A DNA stretch of 64,000 nt from an uncultured Bacteroidota bacterium (GTDB lineage Bacteria; Bacteroidota; Bacteroidia; UKL13-3), in NCBI GenBank assembly GCA_903897855.1, contig CAIUDH010000026.1, forward strand, positions 62,001 through 126,000, in the 5' to 3' direction. Below are positions 25,062 to 34,434 of the stretch, piece after piece. Position 1 is the first letter of the stretch; each line of letters opens with the position of its first letter. The translations under genes were made by a program, and so were the position numbers. Under the pieces are notes generated by a model. It ran no database searches. It was not told the origin of the DNA and saw only the letters and a list, made by a program, of their open reading frames with translations.

Positions 25062-26581
25062 TGAAAAAAAAGTTATCCCTTTCTCTGTTTTGGAAATTTT
25101 CTATTGCAATGTCTCTAATTGTAGTTCTTTTTGTGTCCATTAATTTTTATTTGCTCAAAAAATCTGCTAATAATATTTTCGAGTCTGAATTTACGCATCA
25201 CGGCTTAATTACTGCCAAAATGATTGCGGGGAGCAGTGCTGAGTTAATCTTGGAGGATAATCTAGCCGTCTTAAATAATTTTGTTTTAGCCCAAACACAT
25301 CGAGATACTAATTTTGCATATCTGTTTATTCTAGATAAAAACAATAATGTCTTGGTACATACTTTTGAAAAGGGGGTTCCGAAAAATCTAATCCGCGCCA
25401 ATCTTCTTCCACCCGAAAAAGCCGAAAACAGTGTCAAAATTTTGGATGCGGTAACTTCTGAAAAGATACGTGACATTGCAATCCCGATTCTAAACGGAAG
25501 TCTTGGCACTGTTCGTATAGGGTTGTATGAAAAGAATTTTTCTTTGTTAAATTCAAACAGGAATAGGATTTTTTTCGAGCTGGTTTTGCTCTTTCTTTTT
25601 ATTGGTATTTGTGCAGCCATATTTTTTGCATTTAATATTTCAGCGCCTATTAAATTCATCATTGACACTTCTGAAAAAATCAGTTTTAATACCTCGGGTA
25701 ATCCAAAGGGCCAGGATCTTCAATTGAAACGGGTGGTTAGAACAAAAAACAGATTCAAAATTGAGGATGAAATAGATGTTTTAATTTTTAAACATAATGC
25801 CATGGTTGCTCGCTTAAAGAAGACTTATATTGAGCTTCAGGCCACGCAAGACTCTTTTGTTCAATCAGAGAAAATGGCTTCCTTAGGCAAATTGTCGGCC
25901 GGCGTTGCACACGAGATAAACAATCCCATTTCAGGGATGAAAAGTGCGATTCGTAGAGTTTCCAATGACCCAGAAAATGTAGGGCAAAATATAAAATACT
26001 TACAAATGATTTCGGAAGCCATCAACAAGATTGAAAATGTGGTAGGTAGTTTATTAAAATTTAGTAGAAAGCAGGAATTGGTTTTTACAGAAGTCAATCT
26101 GGATGTACTCGTTGATAATGTTTTAAGTTTAACTTCATTTCAGCTTGAAAAATCAAACATTATGGTGCATAAGAATATTCCAGCATCGACCCCTTACATT
26201 AATGCGAGTGTGAATCAGATTGAACAACTGATTTTAAATTTGATTCTGAACTGTATCGATGCCATTGATGAAAAAAAAGAATTGAATCCTAGCTTGAAGG
26301 GTGAAATTAATATTACTGTCGTAAATGAAGAGAGGGTTTTGATTTTGAAAATAGCGGATAATGGTATTGGTATGAGTCCTGAAAATATACCTTTGCTTTT
26401 TGACCCGTTCTTTACCTTAAAGAAAATACGTCAAGGCACAGGGCTTGGCTTGGCGGTATGTTATCGAATTGCGGAGCAACATAAAGCAAAAATTACGGCA
26501 AGCGCAAATGAAGAGGAAGGCATGACCTTCTCTGTTGTTTTTAATACCGAACATCATAGGATCGTAAATCATGAAGAATAA
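25061..26581 (+). CDS. membrane sensor histidine kinase
   Basis: Kinase of 506 aa with an N-terminal membrane helix (about 12-30), a periplasmic sensor region to about 165, a second helix (about 168-192), a HAMP-like linker and a HisKA domain whose phospho-His is in AGVAHEINNPISG. The ATPase has NLILNCIDAIDE (N box), ADNGIGMSPE and GTGLGLAVCYRI. It overlaps the binding-protein gene before it and the response-regulator gene after it, so the three are translated as a unit. Confidence 0.88.
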   Translation: MKKKLSLSLFWKFSIAMSLIVVLFVSINFYLLKKSANNIFESEFTHHGLITAKMIAGSSAELILEDNLAVLNNFVLAQTHRDTNFAYLFILDKNNNVLVHTFEKGVPKNLIRANLLPPEKAENSVKILDAVTSEKIRDIAIPILNGSLGTVRIGLYEKNFSLLNSNRNRIFFELVLLFLFIGICAAIFFAFNISAPIKFIIDTSEKISFNTSGNPKGQDLQLKRVVRTKNRFKIEDEIDVLIFKHNAMVARLKKTYIELQATQDSFVQSEKMASLGKLSAGVAHEINNPISGMKSAIRRVSNDPENVGQNIKYLQMISEAINKIENVVGSLLKFSRKQELVFTEVNLDVLVDNVLSLTSFQLEKSNIMVHKNIPASTPYINASVNQIEQLILNLILNCIDAIDEKKELNPSLKGEINITVVNEERVLILKIADNGIGMSPENIPLLFDPFFTLKKIRQGTGLGLAVCYRIAEQHKAKITASANEEEGMTFSVVFNTEHHRIVNHEE

Positions 26582-27938
26582 AATTAAAATTGCTGTCGTT
26601 GATGATGAAGAAATTATACGTATCACCCTTGCTGACGATTTACGTGATCATGGTTTTGACGTTCGTGAGTTTTCGAACGGCAAGATGGCGCTGGATAGTA
26701 TAGAGCAAGATCCAGCCGACATCATTATTTCTGACTTAAAAATGCCTGTGATGCATGGTTTAGATTTGCTTTCCATCATAAAAAAAATTCAGCCTGATAC
26801 TAAGTTTATTATAATGACTGCTTTTGGTACCGTAGACAATGCTGTTGAGGCCATGAAGAAAGGAGCCTACGATTATATAACGAAGCCATTTAAAATAGAC
26901 GAACTGCTACTGATCATTGCGCGAATTAGTGAGTTAACATCGCTTCAAAAGGAGAACCATGTTTTACGAAGTCATCTCGAAACCAGGTATGATTTAAATG
27001 TGTATATAGGCGAGAACAAGAACAATATTGAACTTCATCAATTAATAAAATTGGTCGCGGGTAAAGATACCATCGTCCTTGTTTCTGGCGAAACAGGAAC
27101 AGGGAAGGAACATATTGCTAATATCATACATTATAATAGTTTGCGAAAAGCGGAACCATTTATTAAAGTGAGTTGCGCCATTTTAGCACGAGAGACTTTT
27201 GAGAGTGAACTGTTCGGACATACCAAAGGAGCTTTTCCAGGTGCCGAACAAGATAAAATGGGCCGGTTCGAGTTGGCCGATGGAGGCACTTTGCTTTTAG
27301 ATGATGTGGATGATATTCCTTACGATTTACAGGTAAAACTTCTACGAGTACTGCAAGAAAATGAAATAGAACGGGTAGGAGGGTCGGAGTTGATAAAGGT
27401 TAATTTTCGTTTAATAGTATCTACGAAAAAGGATTTGCGGCGAATGGTTGATGAAGGAAAATTTAGAGAGGACTTGTATTATAGATTAAACATTTTTCCT
27501 ATTTCATTAGCCCCGCTTCGAGATCGGAGAAAGGACATAATGGCGCTATTTCAAAATTATCTTACTGAGTTTGCTGAAGAAAGGGAAATTCTTATTGCAG
27601 ATGACGTGTCTAAGTTATTACTTGATTATCACTGGCCGGGAAATTTACGTGAGTTAAAAAATATGGCGGAACGTATGGTTATTCTCGCCACCGGAAACAC
27701 CATTGAATTACAGCACGTACCAGTAGAAATTAGAAACAATAAGGGTGGAGATTGGAGCAACGCCATAGGTGCAAAAAACTTGGAGGAGACCATCTCCGAT
27801 GTTGAATTGGCCTATATCAAGTTGGCCTTAGAGAAAAATAAAAACAACAAAACAAAAGCAGCTCAAATGCTAGGAATTCCGCTGTCAACCTTACGTTCAA
27901 AAATGGAAAAATATCCTGCAGCTTTTACTAAGGAGTAA
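26571..27938 (+). CDS. NtrC-family response regulator with altered GAFTGA loop
   Basis: Receiver domain (phospho-Asp D55, IIISDLKMP), AAA+ domain with Walker A GETGTGKE (173-180), and a C-terminal Fis-type helix-turn-helix (NKTKAAQMLGIPLSTLRSKM). Two conserved elements deviate. The sigma-54 contact loop reads GAFPGA (220-225) instead of GAFTGA, and the Walker B region is LLLDDVDD instead of LFLDEIGD. Sensor I is IVSTKKDL, lacking the usual Asn. It may therefore have weak or no sigma-54 activation and act as a plain DNA-binding regulator. It pairs with the upstream kinase and may control the nearby bcr or Moco genes. Confidence 0.88.
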   Translation: MKNKIKIAVVDDEEIIRITLADDLRDHGFDVREFSNGKMALDSIEQDPADIIISDLKMPVMHGLDLLSIIKKIQPDTKFIIMTAFGTVDNAVEAMKKGAYDYITKPFKIDELLLIIARISELTSLQKENHVLRSHLETRYDLNVYIGENKNNIELHQLIKLVAGKDTIVLVSGETGTGKEHIANIIHYNSLRKAEPFIKVSCAILARETFESELFGHTKGAFPGAEQDKMGRFELADGGTLLLDDVDDIPYDLQVKLLRVLQENEIERVGGSELIKVNFRLIVSTKKDLRRMVDEGKFREDLYYRLNIFPISLAPLRDRRKDIMALFQNYLTEFAEEREILIADDVSKLLLDYHWPGNLRELKNMAERMVILATGNTIELQHVPVEIRNNKGGDWSNAIGAKNLEETISDVELAYIKLALEKNKNNKTKAAQMLGIPLSTLRSKMEKYPAAFTKE

Positions 27939-28082
27939 GTTTTCTTAGATGCAAAACAAGATGTTTTTTCTTTGTTAGGTAACGCTTCTGATACAACGTC
28001 ACTATTTTATTTTTTTATGACTGATTGTGATTAAATTCGCAGTCCACGATTCATAAGGCAATCATCTGATTTTTAAGAATAA

Positions 28083-29063
28083 ATGTTAATAGACCATTTT
28101 GGAAGAGTTCATGATTATTTAAGGATATCACTCACCGATGTATGTAATTTCAGGTGCACGTATTGCATGGCCGAAGAAAATATGAGATTTATGCCTCCCG
28201 CCAATTTAATGCAAGCTCATGAAATAGATACCATCGCTCATGAATTTATTAAAATGGGCATCAATAAAATACGACTTACCGGTGGCGAGCCACTCATCAG
28301 GAAAGACGCATCAGAAATTCTTCTCTCACTCTCAAAATATCCTATTAAGCTTACTTTGACCACCAATGGCACGGAAGTGAAAAATTTAATACCGGTGTTT
28401 AAACAAGCGGGAATTCGGGCAATCAATGTAAGTTTAGATACACTTCAAAAAGAAAAGTTTTTTGAGATAACACGTCGCAACGAATTTGATAAGGTTTGGG
28501 ATAATATACATCTGCTCATTGCAGAAGGATTTCATGTTAAAGTAAATACCGTGGTGATGCGAGGAGTGAACGAAGATGAAATTCCCAATTTTATTGAATG
28601 GACCAAGAATCAACCGGTTCATGTACGTTTTATTGAGTTCATGCCTTTTGCTGGCAACCAATGGAATAATCAAAAAGTATTTAGTTATCAGGAGATTTTA
28701 GATACCGCAGCTCTCAAATATAATTTTATACGAATGAATGATGAGGCTAATGAGACTGCAAAGAAATTTAAGCCGTATAACCACCAAGGTACTTTTGCCG
28801 TGATTAGTACCATGACAGCGCCTTTTTGCAGTAGCTGTAATAGAATGCGACTTACTGCCGATGGTAAAATGAAAAATTGCCTGTTCTCAAAAGGAGAAGT
28901 AGATATTTTAGGCGCTCTAAGAAAGGGTGAGGATATCGTTCCGCTTATCAAGGAGTGTGTTCTTGATAAATCGGAAGCACTGGGGGGACAATTTTCAGGA
29001 GACTATCAAAAAGTTGACGCCTCCAAAATCACCAACAGAAGCATGATTAATATTGGTGGTTGA
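28083..29063 (+). CDS. moaA: GTP 3',8-cyclase MoaA
   Basis: First step of molybdenum cofactor synthesis. Radical SAM motif CNFRCTYC near residues 22-29, GGEPLIRKD near 63, and the C-terminal second cluster in FCSSCNRMRLTADGKMKNC. It ends with GG, the conserved C-terminal tail of MoaA. It opens an eight-gene Moco operon with gaps of 1 to 42 nt. Confidence 0.95.
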   Translation: MLIDHFGRVHDYLRISLTDVCNFRCTYCMAEENMRFMPPANLMQAHEIDTIAHEFIKMGINKIRLTGGEPLIRKDASEILLSLSKYPIKLTLTTNGTEVKNLIPVFKQAGIRAINVSLDTLQKEKFFEITRRNEFDKVWDNIHLLIAEGFHVKVNTVVMRGVNEDEIPNFIEWTKNQPVHVRFIEFMPFAGNQWNNQKVFSYQEILDTAALKYNFIRMNDEANETAKKFKPYNHQGTFAVISTMTAPFCSSCNRMRLTADGKMKNCLFSKGEVDILGALRKGEDIVPLIKECVLDKSEALGGQFSGDYQKVDASKITNRSMINIGG

Positions 29064-29105
29064 TTTTGAATACTAGAAGTTAAAAAACCGATAATTGAAT
29101 TAAGC

Positions 29106-30281
29106 ATGATACCCGTTTCGGAAGCAAAAAAACGTATCGTTGAACATTGTCATTCATTCAAAGTTGAGTTGTTACCTTTACTCGAAGCAAACAGCTTTGT
29201 AATAGCTGAACCGGTTTTTTCACCTATTGATACTCCTCCTTTCAATCAATCAGCCATGGATGGATATGCTTTCTCATTTGCTAATTGGGATGGCAAAAGT
29301 CCGTTTCAGGTAAGCAGAGAAATTCAAGCGGGAAGCTATTCCATCGATGCTCTTAAGCCATTGGAGGCGGTTAGGATTTTTACCGGCGCCGCTTTACCTC
29401 CCGGCTCAGATACCGTGGTAATGCAGGAAAAAATAATTAAATATGGAGGTAACATCACCATCGATGATGCACAAATTACACTTGGTAGTAATGTTAGAAA
29501 ACAAGGTTCGCAAACGCAAAAAGGAGCGATGGCGCTTCCTCAAGGACAGCTTCTAACCCCTTCCGGTATTTCTTTTTTGGCCGGTATTGGCATTCACACG
29601 GTGAATGTTTTTGGGAAACCTACGGTGAGTATCATTGTTACGGGGAAAGAGCTCATCAAGGCCGGAAACCCCATAACGGATGGAAATGTTTATGAATCCA
29701 ATTCTATTGGACTTACAGCAGCATTGAATCAAATTGGCCTGGCACCTATCTCTATTACGATAGTTGATGATGATGAGACTGAAATTCAAATTGCAATAAC
29801 AGAGCAATTAAATTCAGATATGATCATAATAACTGGAGGTGTTTCGGTAGGCGATTACGATCTGGTGCCAGCAGCCCTGGAAAAATCTGGAGTTGAGAAG
29901 GTGTTTCATAAAGTAAAACAAAAGCCGGGTAAGCCATTTTATTTCGGCACCCACAATCAAACTTTAATATTTGCATTGCCAGGCAATCCGGCCGCAGTAA
30001 TGACTTGCTTCTATGAATATGTCATTCTCGCTATTGGCCAATTTACAAAGAAAGAGTATTTTAAATCGTACTCACTTCCACTGACCAACGATTTTACTAA
30101 AAAGGCAGGACTCACGCATTATTTAAAAGGTAAAATGAGTGAGCATGGCGTAACCGTTCTGGAGGCGCAAGAAAGTTATCTCCTCAACTCCTTTGCACAA
30201 GCCGACTGCTTAATTGAATTTGAAGAGGAAAGAGAATTTTTTAAAAAAGGCGAGTTCGTAAAGCTTCGTATGATTATTTAA
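29106..30281 (+). CDS. moeA: molybdopterin molybdenumtransferase MoeA
   Basis: Inserts Mo into adenylated molybdopterin (391 aa). It begins MIPVSEAKKRI; the family blocks PPFNQSAMDGYAF, FTGAALPPGSDTVVMQE, TGKELIKAGNPITDGNVYESN, TGGVSVGDYD, KPGKPFYFG and ALPGNPAAVMTCF are in order. It is second in the Moco operon, 42 nt after moaA. Confidence 0.95.
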   Translation: MIPVSEAKKRIVEHCHSFKVELLPLLEANSFVIAEPVFSPIDTPPFNQSAMDGYAFSFANWDGKSPFQVSREIQAGSYSIDALKPLEAVRIFTGAALPPGSDTVVMQEKIIKYGGNITIDDAQITLGSNVRKQGSQTQKGAMALPQGQLLTPSGISFLAGIGIHTVNVFGKPTVSIIVTGKELIKAGNPITDGNVYESNSIGLTAALNQIGLAPISITIVDDDETEIQIAITEQLNSDMIIITGGVSVGDYDLVPAALEKSGVEKVFHKVKQKPGKPFYFGTHNQTLIFALPGNPAAVMTCFYEYVILAIGQFTKKEYFKSYSLPLTNDFTKKAGLTHYLKGKMSEHGVTVLEAQESYLLNSFAQADCLIEFEEEREFFKKGEFVKLRMII

Positions 30282-30292
30282 ATTTATTGAAG

Positions 30293-31024
30293 ATGTATTT
30301 AGTAATAATTTTTTACCTCTTGTTATTTCTTGTCGCCTTTCTCTACTCATCGGTAGGGCATGGAGGGGCCAGTGGTTATTTGGCACTGATGGCTTCGTTT
30401 TCATTGGCTCCCGATACGATGAGGTCGACGGCCTTGTTGCTCAATGTTTTTATCTCTCTCATGGCGTTCATCCAATATTATCGGAGTGGTCATTTCCAAT
30501 GGAAACTCTTTTGGCCTTTTGCTCTCTTATCTATTCCAGCAGCCTTCTTTGGAGGCATGATCACCGTTGATCAAGGGGTTTATAAAAAGATTCTTGCCCT
30601 ATTATTGCTTTTTTCTGTGGTGAAATTAATCGGATTTAAATATCAGGATGCAGCACCTAAAAAGGAGCAAAGCCTTGTGGTCTCACTCTTTATTGGTTTC
30701 GTTATTGGTTTGCTCTCGGGTATGATTGGAATTGGAGGGGGCATCCTGTTAAGTCCATTAATACTTTTACTGCATTGGGCAAATATGAAGCAAACAGCCG
30801 CTGTTTCTGCTTTGTTTATTTTTGTGAATTCTTTAGCGGGTCTTGCCGGGCTTTTTTTTAATGGCCTTAGGCTGAACCCGGAAATGGGTTTTATGATTGC
30901 TATTGCGCTCTCTGGTGGTGCGCTTGGTGCATTCTTGGGGGCCTCTAAATTTAACAGTACGAAGTTGAAATATATCTTGGCTTGCGTACTAATCATTGCC
31001 TCTATTAGATTAATGTTCACATAA
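30293..31024 (+). CDS. TauE/SafE-family membrane permease
   Basis: Polytopic protein of about 243 aa with roughly eight hydrophobic segments and the family signatures SSVGHGGASGYLALMA near the N-terminus and GLLSGMIGIGGGILLSPL in the middle. I take ATG 30293; an upstream TTG at 30287 adds two residues. The family exports or imports sulfite, organosulfonates and related anions. Its place between moeA and mobA suggests a role tied to the cofactor, such as sulfur-oxyanion or molybdate movement, but this is inference. Confidence 0.82.
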   Translation: MYLVIIFYLLLFLVAFLYSSVGHGGASGYLALMASFSLAPDTMRSTALLLNVFISLMAFIQYYRSGHFQWKLFWPFALLSIPAAFFGGMITVDQGVYKKILALLLLFSVVKLIGFKYQDAAPKKEQSLVVSLFIGFVIGLLSGMIGIGGGILLSPLILLLHWANMKQTAAVSALFIFVNSLAGLAGLFFNGLRLNPEMGFMIAIALSGGALGAFLGASKFNSTKLKYILACVLIIASIRLMFT

Positions 31025-31033
31025 AGAAATTTA

Positions 31034-31621
31034 ATGGGAAAGATTAAAAAAAATATCAATGGTTACATCTTAGCGGGTGGTAAAAGTTCACGAATGGGCA
31101 CGGATAAAGGCTTGATGCTTTATAAAGGGAAAGAAATAGTTAAATATAGCATGGAGCAATTACAACCAATAGTAGATAAGGTGGTCATTGTTTCGAATAA
31201 TATGGAGTATGAAAAATTGGGAGTGGAAGTCATCCCTGATTTAATCAAAGATATCGGACCCGCAGGAGGAATTTATTCGGCATTAGATCATTCTGATGTA
31301 AATTTGAATTTTATTGTGAGTTGCGATATGCCCTTCATCACGAAAGAGGCTATAAATTTTATCATTGAAAACACAAGCTCTTCGCAAATCACGTTACCTT
31401 GTCAACATGGGCAGTTAGAGCCCTTGTTTGGAGTCTACTCCAAAACATGTTTAGTTCAATGGTTAACATTGATTAATCAGGGTTGTATCAAGATAAAGGA
31501 TTTAGCATCGAACTTCGATCTTAGAACCATCAATATCGATGATAACGAATTGTTTCATCCTACATTTTTCACCAATATTAATACAAAAGAAGATTTTTTA
31601 AAGGCATTTCACGCAGAATAA
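31034..31621 (+). CDS. mobA: molybdenum cofactor guanylyltransferase
   Basis: Nucleotidyltransferase (195 aa) with GYILAGGKSSRMGTDKGLM at the N-terminus, DIGPAGGIYSAL and CDMPFI. It would attach GMP to Moco, giving the MGD form used by DMSO-reductase-family enzymes. The Mo hydroxylase in this window normally uses a dinucleotide with cytosine in bacteria (MCD), so mobA implies that the cell also has a DMSO-reductase-type enzyme, in line with the Fe-S/NrfD pair near 38 kb. Confidence 0.9.
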   Translation: MGKIKKNINGYILAGGKSSRMGTDKGLMLYKGKEIVKYSMEQLQPIVDKVVIVSNNMEYEKLGVEVIPDLIKDIGPAGGIYSALDHSDVNLNFIVSCDMPFITKEAINFIIENTSSSQITLPCQHGQLEPLFGVYSKTCLVQWLTLINQGCIKIKDLASNFDLRTINIDDNELFHPTFFTNINTKEDFLKAFHAE

Positions 31622-31622
31622 A

Positions 31623-31856
31623 ATGGAAATTACGATACTTGTATTTGGGCAAATAAAGGAAATTACAGGCATAGCTGCTTGGCAAATTTCAGGTATAAAA
31701 AGTACCGAGGAATTAGCGGCAAAGCTCGTAATGCAGTTTCCCGAATTGGCATTAATGAAATATGCCATGGCGGTAAATAAAATATTGATCCAAACGGATA
31801 CCGAACTAAACGAGAATGATACGGTAGCTTTGCTTCCTCCTTTTTCGGGAGGATAA
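31623..31856 (+). CDS. moaD: molybdopterin synthase sulfur carrier subunit
   Basis: Ubiquitin-fold protein of 77 aa ending in the required Gly-Gly (LLPPFSGG), with NDTVALLPP before it. It starts 1 nt after mobA. It receives sulfur on its C-terminal glycine through MoeB and donates it in MoaE. Confidence 0.93.
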   Translation: MEITILVFGQIKEITGIAAWQISGIKSTEELAAKLVMQFPELALMKYAMAVNKILIQTDTELNENDTVALLPPFSGG

Positions 31857-31863
31857 TTTTGAA

Positions 31864-32994
31864 ATGTACTCAGAAAACACGAATCAACGATATCAGCGTC
31901 AAATTCTTTTGAAGGAATTTGGCGAAGCTGCACAGAATAAATTGGGGCAGGCGAAGGTACTGGTTATTGGTGCCGGTGGTTTAGGATGCCCCGCCTTACA
32001 ATATCTTGCCGCTGCCGGTGTGGGAACGATTGGCATTATTGATTTCGACACCATTGATCTTTCCAATCTTCAACGACAGGTTTTATATTCAACCCACGAT
32101 ATTGGAAAATCGAAAGTAGACACTGCTATCCTAAAACTGAAGGCCCTGAATCCGGAAATCCAGGTGAACGGCTTTCCTATTCGAATCACAAATCAAAATG
32201 CATTGGAATTGGTGAGGAATTATGATTTAGTGATTGATGGAACTGATAATTTTCCCACACGATACCTTATCAATGATGCTTGTGTGTTGCTTAACAAGCC
32301 ATTGGTATACGGTGCAGTATTGCGTTTTGAAGGGCAAGTAGGAGTGTTAAACTTAGCCGATCCAATAACGAATATCAAAACCAATTACCGCGATTTATTT
32401 CCGGAGCCTCCCGATGCTAGCAGCGCTCCTTCTTGCCATGAGGTGGGTGTTCTTGGTGTGTTGCCAGGTATTATTGGGTTGATGCAGGCTACCGAAGCGA
32501 TAAAAATAATAACCGGCATAGGGAAACCACTCTACAACAAAATCGTCTCGTATAATGCACTAGAAAACACCTTCTACGACTTTCAAATTTCTTCAACTCA
32601 AAAATCTAGGAAACTAATTCCGTTCGATGAGTTATCGTTTTCAAACTTTAATTATGAATGGTTTTGTAATGGCTCCTCCAACGCCCCGGAAATTAGTGTG
32701 GAGGAGTTTGATGCTTTACGCGTAAGCGAGTTAATTACTATTATTGATGTCAGAGAAAAAGGCGAATTGCCTACAGTACTAGAATTTCCCTGTAAGAACT
32801 TACCTTTGGGCGAATTGGAAACGTTCCTTCCAACCTTGAATACTGTCAATAAAATCGTGCTGTTCTGCAAATCGGGCAGTCGAAGTGTAAAAGCACTAAA
32901 AATAGTAAAGGCAAAATTTCCACATAGTGAGGCGTTTAGTTTGGCCGGAGGCATTGAAGCATGGAAAAAATATAATTTTAAAATGACAAGTTAA
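31864..32994 (+). CDS. moeB: MoeB-type adenylyltransferase with rhodanese domain
   Basis: E1-like adenylating enzyme (about residues 1-245) followed by a rhodanese domain (about 275-376). Motifs: VLVIGAGGLGCPALQYLAAAGVG, DLSNLQRQ, DGTDNFPTRYLINDAC and LPGIIG in the first part; TIIDVREKGELP and the active-site loop LFCKSGSRS in the second. It activates the MoaD C-terminus and probably delivers the sulfur itself via the rhodanese Cys. Confidence 0.93.
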   Translation: MYSENTNQRYQRQILLKEFGEAAQNKLGQAKVLVIGAGGLGCPALQYLAAAGVGTIGIIDFDTIDLSNLQRQVLYSTHDIGKSKVDTAILKLKALNPEIQVNGFPIRITNQNALELVRNYDLVIDGTDNFPTRYLINDACVLLNKPLVYGAVLRFEGQVGVLNLADPITNIKTNYRDLFPEPPDASSAPSCHEVGVLGVLPGIIGLMQATEAIKIITGIGKPLYNKIVSYNALENTFYDFQISSTQKSRKLIPFDELSFSNFNYEWFCNGSSNAPEISVEEFDALRVSELITIIDVREKGELPTVLEFPCKNLPLGELETFLPTLNTVNKIVLFCKSGSRSVKALKIVKAKFPHSEAFSLAGGIEAWKKYNFKMTS

Positions 32995-32998
32995 AAAG

Positions 32999-33439
32999 AT
33001 GGAGAAGAAGAAACATACTGTATTTATCAGTGGCGCTATAACACCTATTTTTATTGCAGATAGTATAGCCAAGCACAGTAGTAAAACCAGTATCGGCGGG
33101 CATAATATTTTTTTAGGACAAGTAAGAAACGATGTCATCGATGGCAAAATGGTTGTTGCTATTGATTATTCGGCCTATGAGGAGATGGCAGAACAGAAAT
33201 TCAATGAAATTAGGGAAGCCGCTTTTGCGAAATATGAGATTATTTGTATGCATATTTACCATAGCATAGGAATCGTAAAAACAGGCGAAATTAGCTTGTT
33301 TGTTTTCACCTCATCTGCCCATCGAAAGGAGGCTATCGAGGCTTCTACCTATCTTGTGAATCGTATTAAAGAAGAAGTGCCGGTATGGGGAAAAGAGGTC
33401 TTTGAAGACGAGAGTTATGTTTGGAAGAAGAACACTTAA
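32999..33439 (+). CDS. moaE: molybdopterin synthase catalytic subunit
   Basis: MoaE (146 aa) with GGHNIFLGQVRND, IDYSAYEEMAEQ, HSIGIVKTGEIS, SAHRKEA and the catalytic-Lys segment EEVPVWGKEVFED. It lies 4 nt after moeB in the Moco operon. Confidence 0.93.
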   Translation: MEKKKHTVFISGAITPIFIADSIAKHSSKTSIGGHNIFLGQVRNDVIDGKMVVAIDYSAYEEMAEQKFNEIREAAFAKYEIICMHIYHSIGIVKTGEISLFVFTSSAHRKEAIEASTYLVNRIKEEVPVWGKEVFEDESYVWKKNT

Positions 33440-33470
33440 ATAAGTACAGATTACACTAATAATTCAAATC

Positions 33471-34382
33471 ATGGTTGATATTACAAATAAAATAAAAACA
33501 CACCGTATGGCAATAGCTCAGGCTATTGTAAAAGTAAGCAAGAAGGAAACAATCGATGCGGTGATTAATAAAACGGTGCCTAAAGGCGATGTACTTGAAG
33601 CGAGCCGTGTAGCCGGGTTGTTTGGTATAAAACGTACCAGTGATATGATACCCGATTGTCATCCTTTACCTATCGAGTTTGCCCAAGTAAGTCAACGCAT
33701 AGAAGGGCTCGAAATCATTATCGAAACGGAAGTGCATAGTATTTACCGAACGGGTGTAGAGGTAGAAGCCATGCACGGGGCATCGGTAGTGGCACTTACG
33801 ATGTACGATATGCTCAAACCCATCGATAAAGAAATTGAAATTACAGGCATCAAACTATTGATGAAAAAAGGGGGTAAGTCGCAGTATAGTAATAAGCTCA
33901 AACAGAGCGTAACGTCGGCTGTAGTAGTCTGTTCCGATAGCATCTCAGTGGGTAAAAAGCAAGATTTTGCAGGTAAGGCCATCATAAGTAAACTCGAAAA
34001 GTATCAAGTTATTATTGAAGATTACGCTATCATTCCCGATGAGATCGACGCCATTCAGCAAAAGGTGCTTGCGCTTTACGATTCAAAAATTGATTTAATT
34101 ATTCTCACCGGGGGTACCGGATTATCAAAAAGAGACGTGACTCCCGAAGCCATTCGTCCCTTGCTCGACCGGGAAATCCCGGGTATTGCCGAAGCCGCAA
34201 GAAATTATGGCCAAGAGCAGATGCCTTACTCTATGCTATCGAGAAGTTTGGCAGGTTTAAAAGGCGATACTCTGATTTTAGCATTACCAGGTTCTACGAG
34301 GGGGGCACAAGAAAGTATGGATGCCCTGTTTCCCTATCTGCTACATCTTTTTATGGTGATGAAAAATGCAGGGCATGAATAA
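33471..34382 (+). CDS. moaCB: bifunctional MoaC / MoaB (MogA) protein
   Basis: Fusion of cyclic pyranopterin monophosphate synthase (MoaC, about 1-145: [53 protein letters not shown]) and molybdopterin adenylyltransferase (MoaB/MogA, about 155-303: [19 protein letters not shown] and [14 protein letters not shown]). This fusion is common in Bacteroidota. It is the last gene of the Moco operon. Confidence 0.92.
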   Translation: MVDITNKIKTHRMAIAQAIVKVSKKETIDAVINKTVPKGDVLEASRVAGLFGIKRTSDMIPDCHPLPIEFAQVSQRIEGLEIIIETEVHSIYRTGVEVEAMHGASVVALTMYDMLKPIDKEIEITGIKLLMKKGGKSQYSNKLKQSVTSAVVVCSDSISVGKKQDFAGKAIISKLEKYQVIIEDYAIIPDEIDAIQQKVLALYDSKIDLIILTGGTGLSKRDVTPEAIRPLLDREIPGIAEAARNYGQEQMPYSMLSRSLAGLKGDTLILALPGSTRGAQESMDALFPYLLHLFMVMKNAGHE

Positions 34383-34434
34383 AACAAAATGGATGTTAAA
34401 GCTTGCTTGACATTTTCAACCTTTCACGAATACA

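Noticed and set aside
27989-28001. TGA-N7-TCA sequence upstream of moaA as a further regulator box
   Set aside because: The spacer is 7 and not 6 bases, and no -7 box stands at the 29-31 bp distance seen in the other seven promoters.
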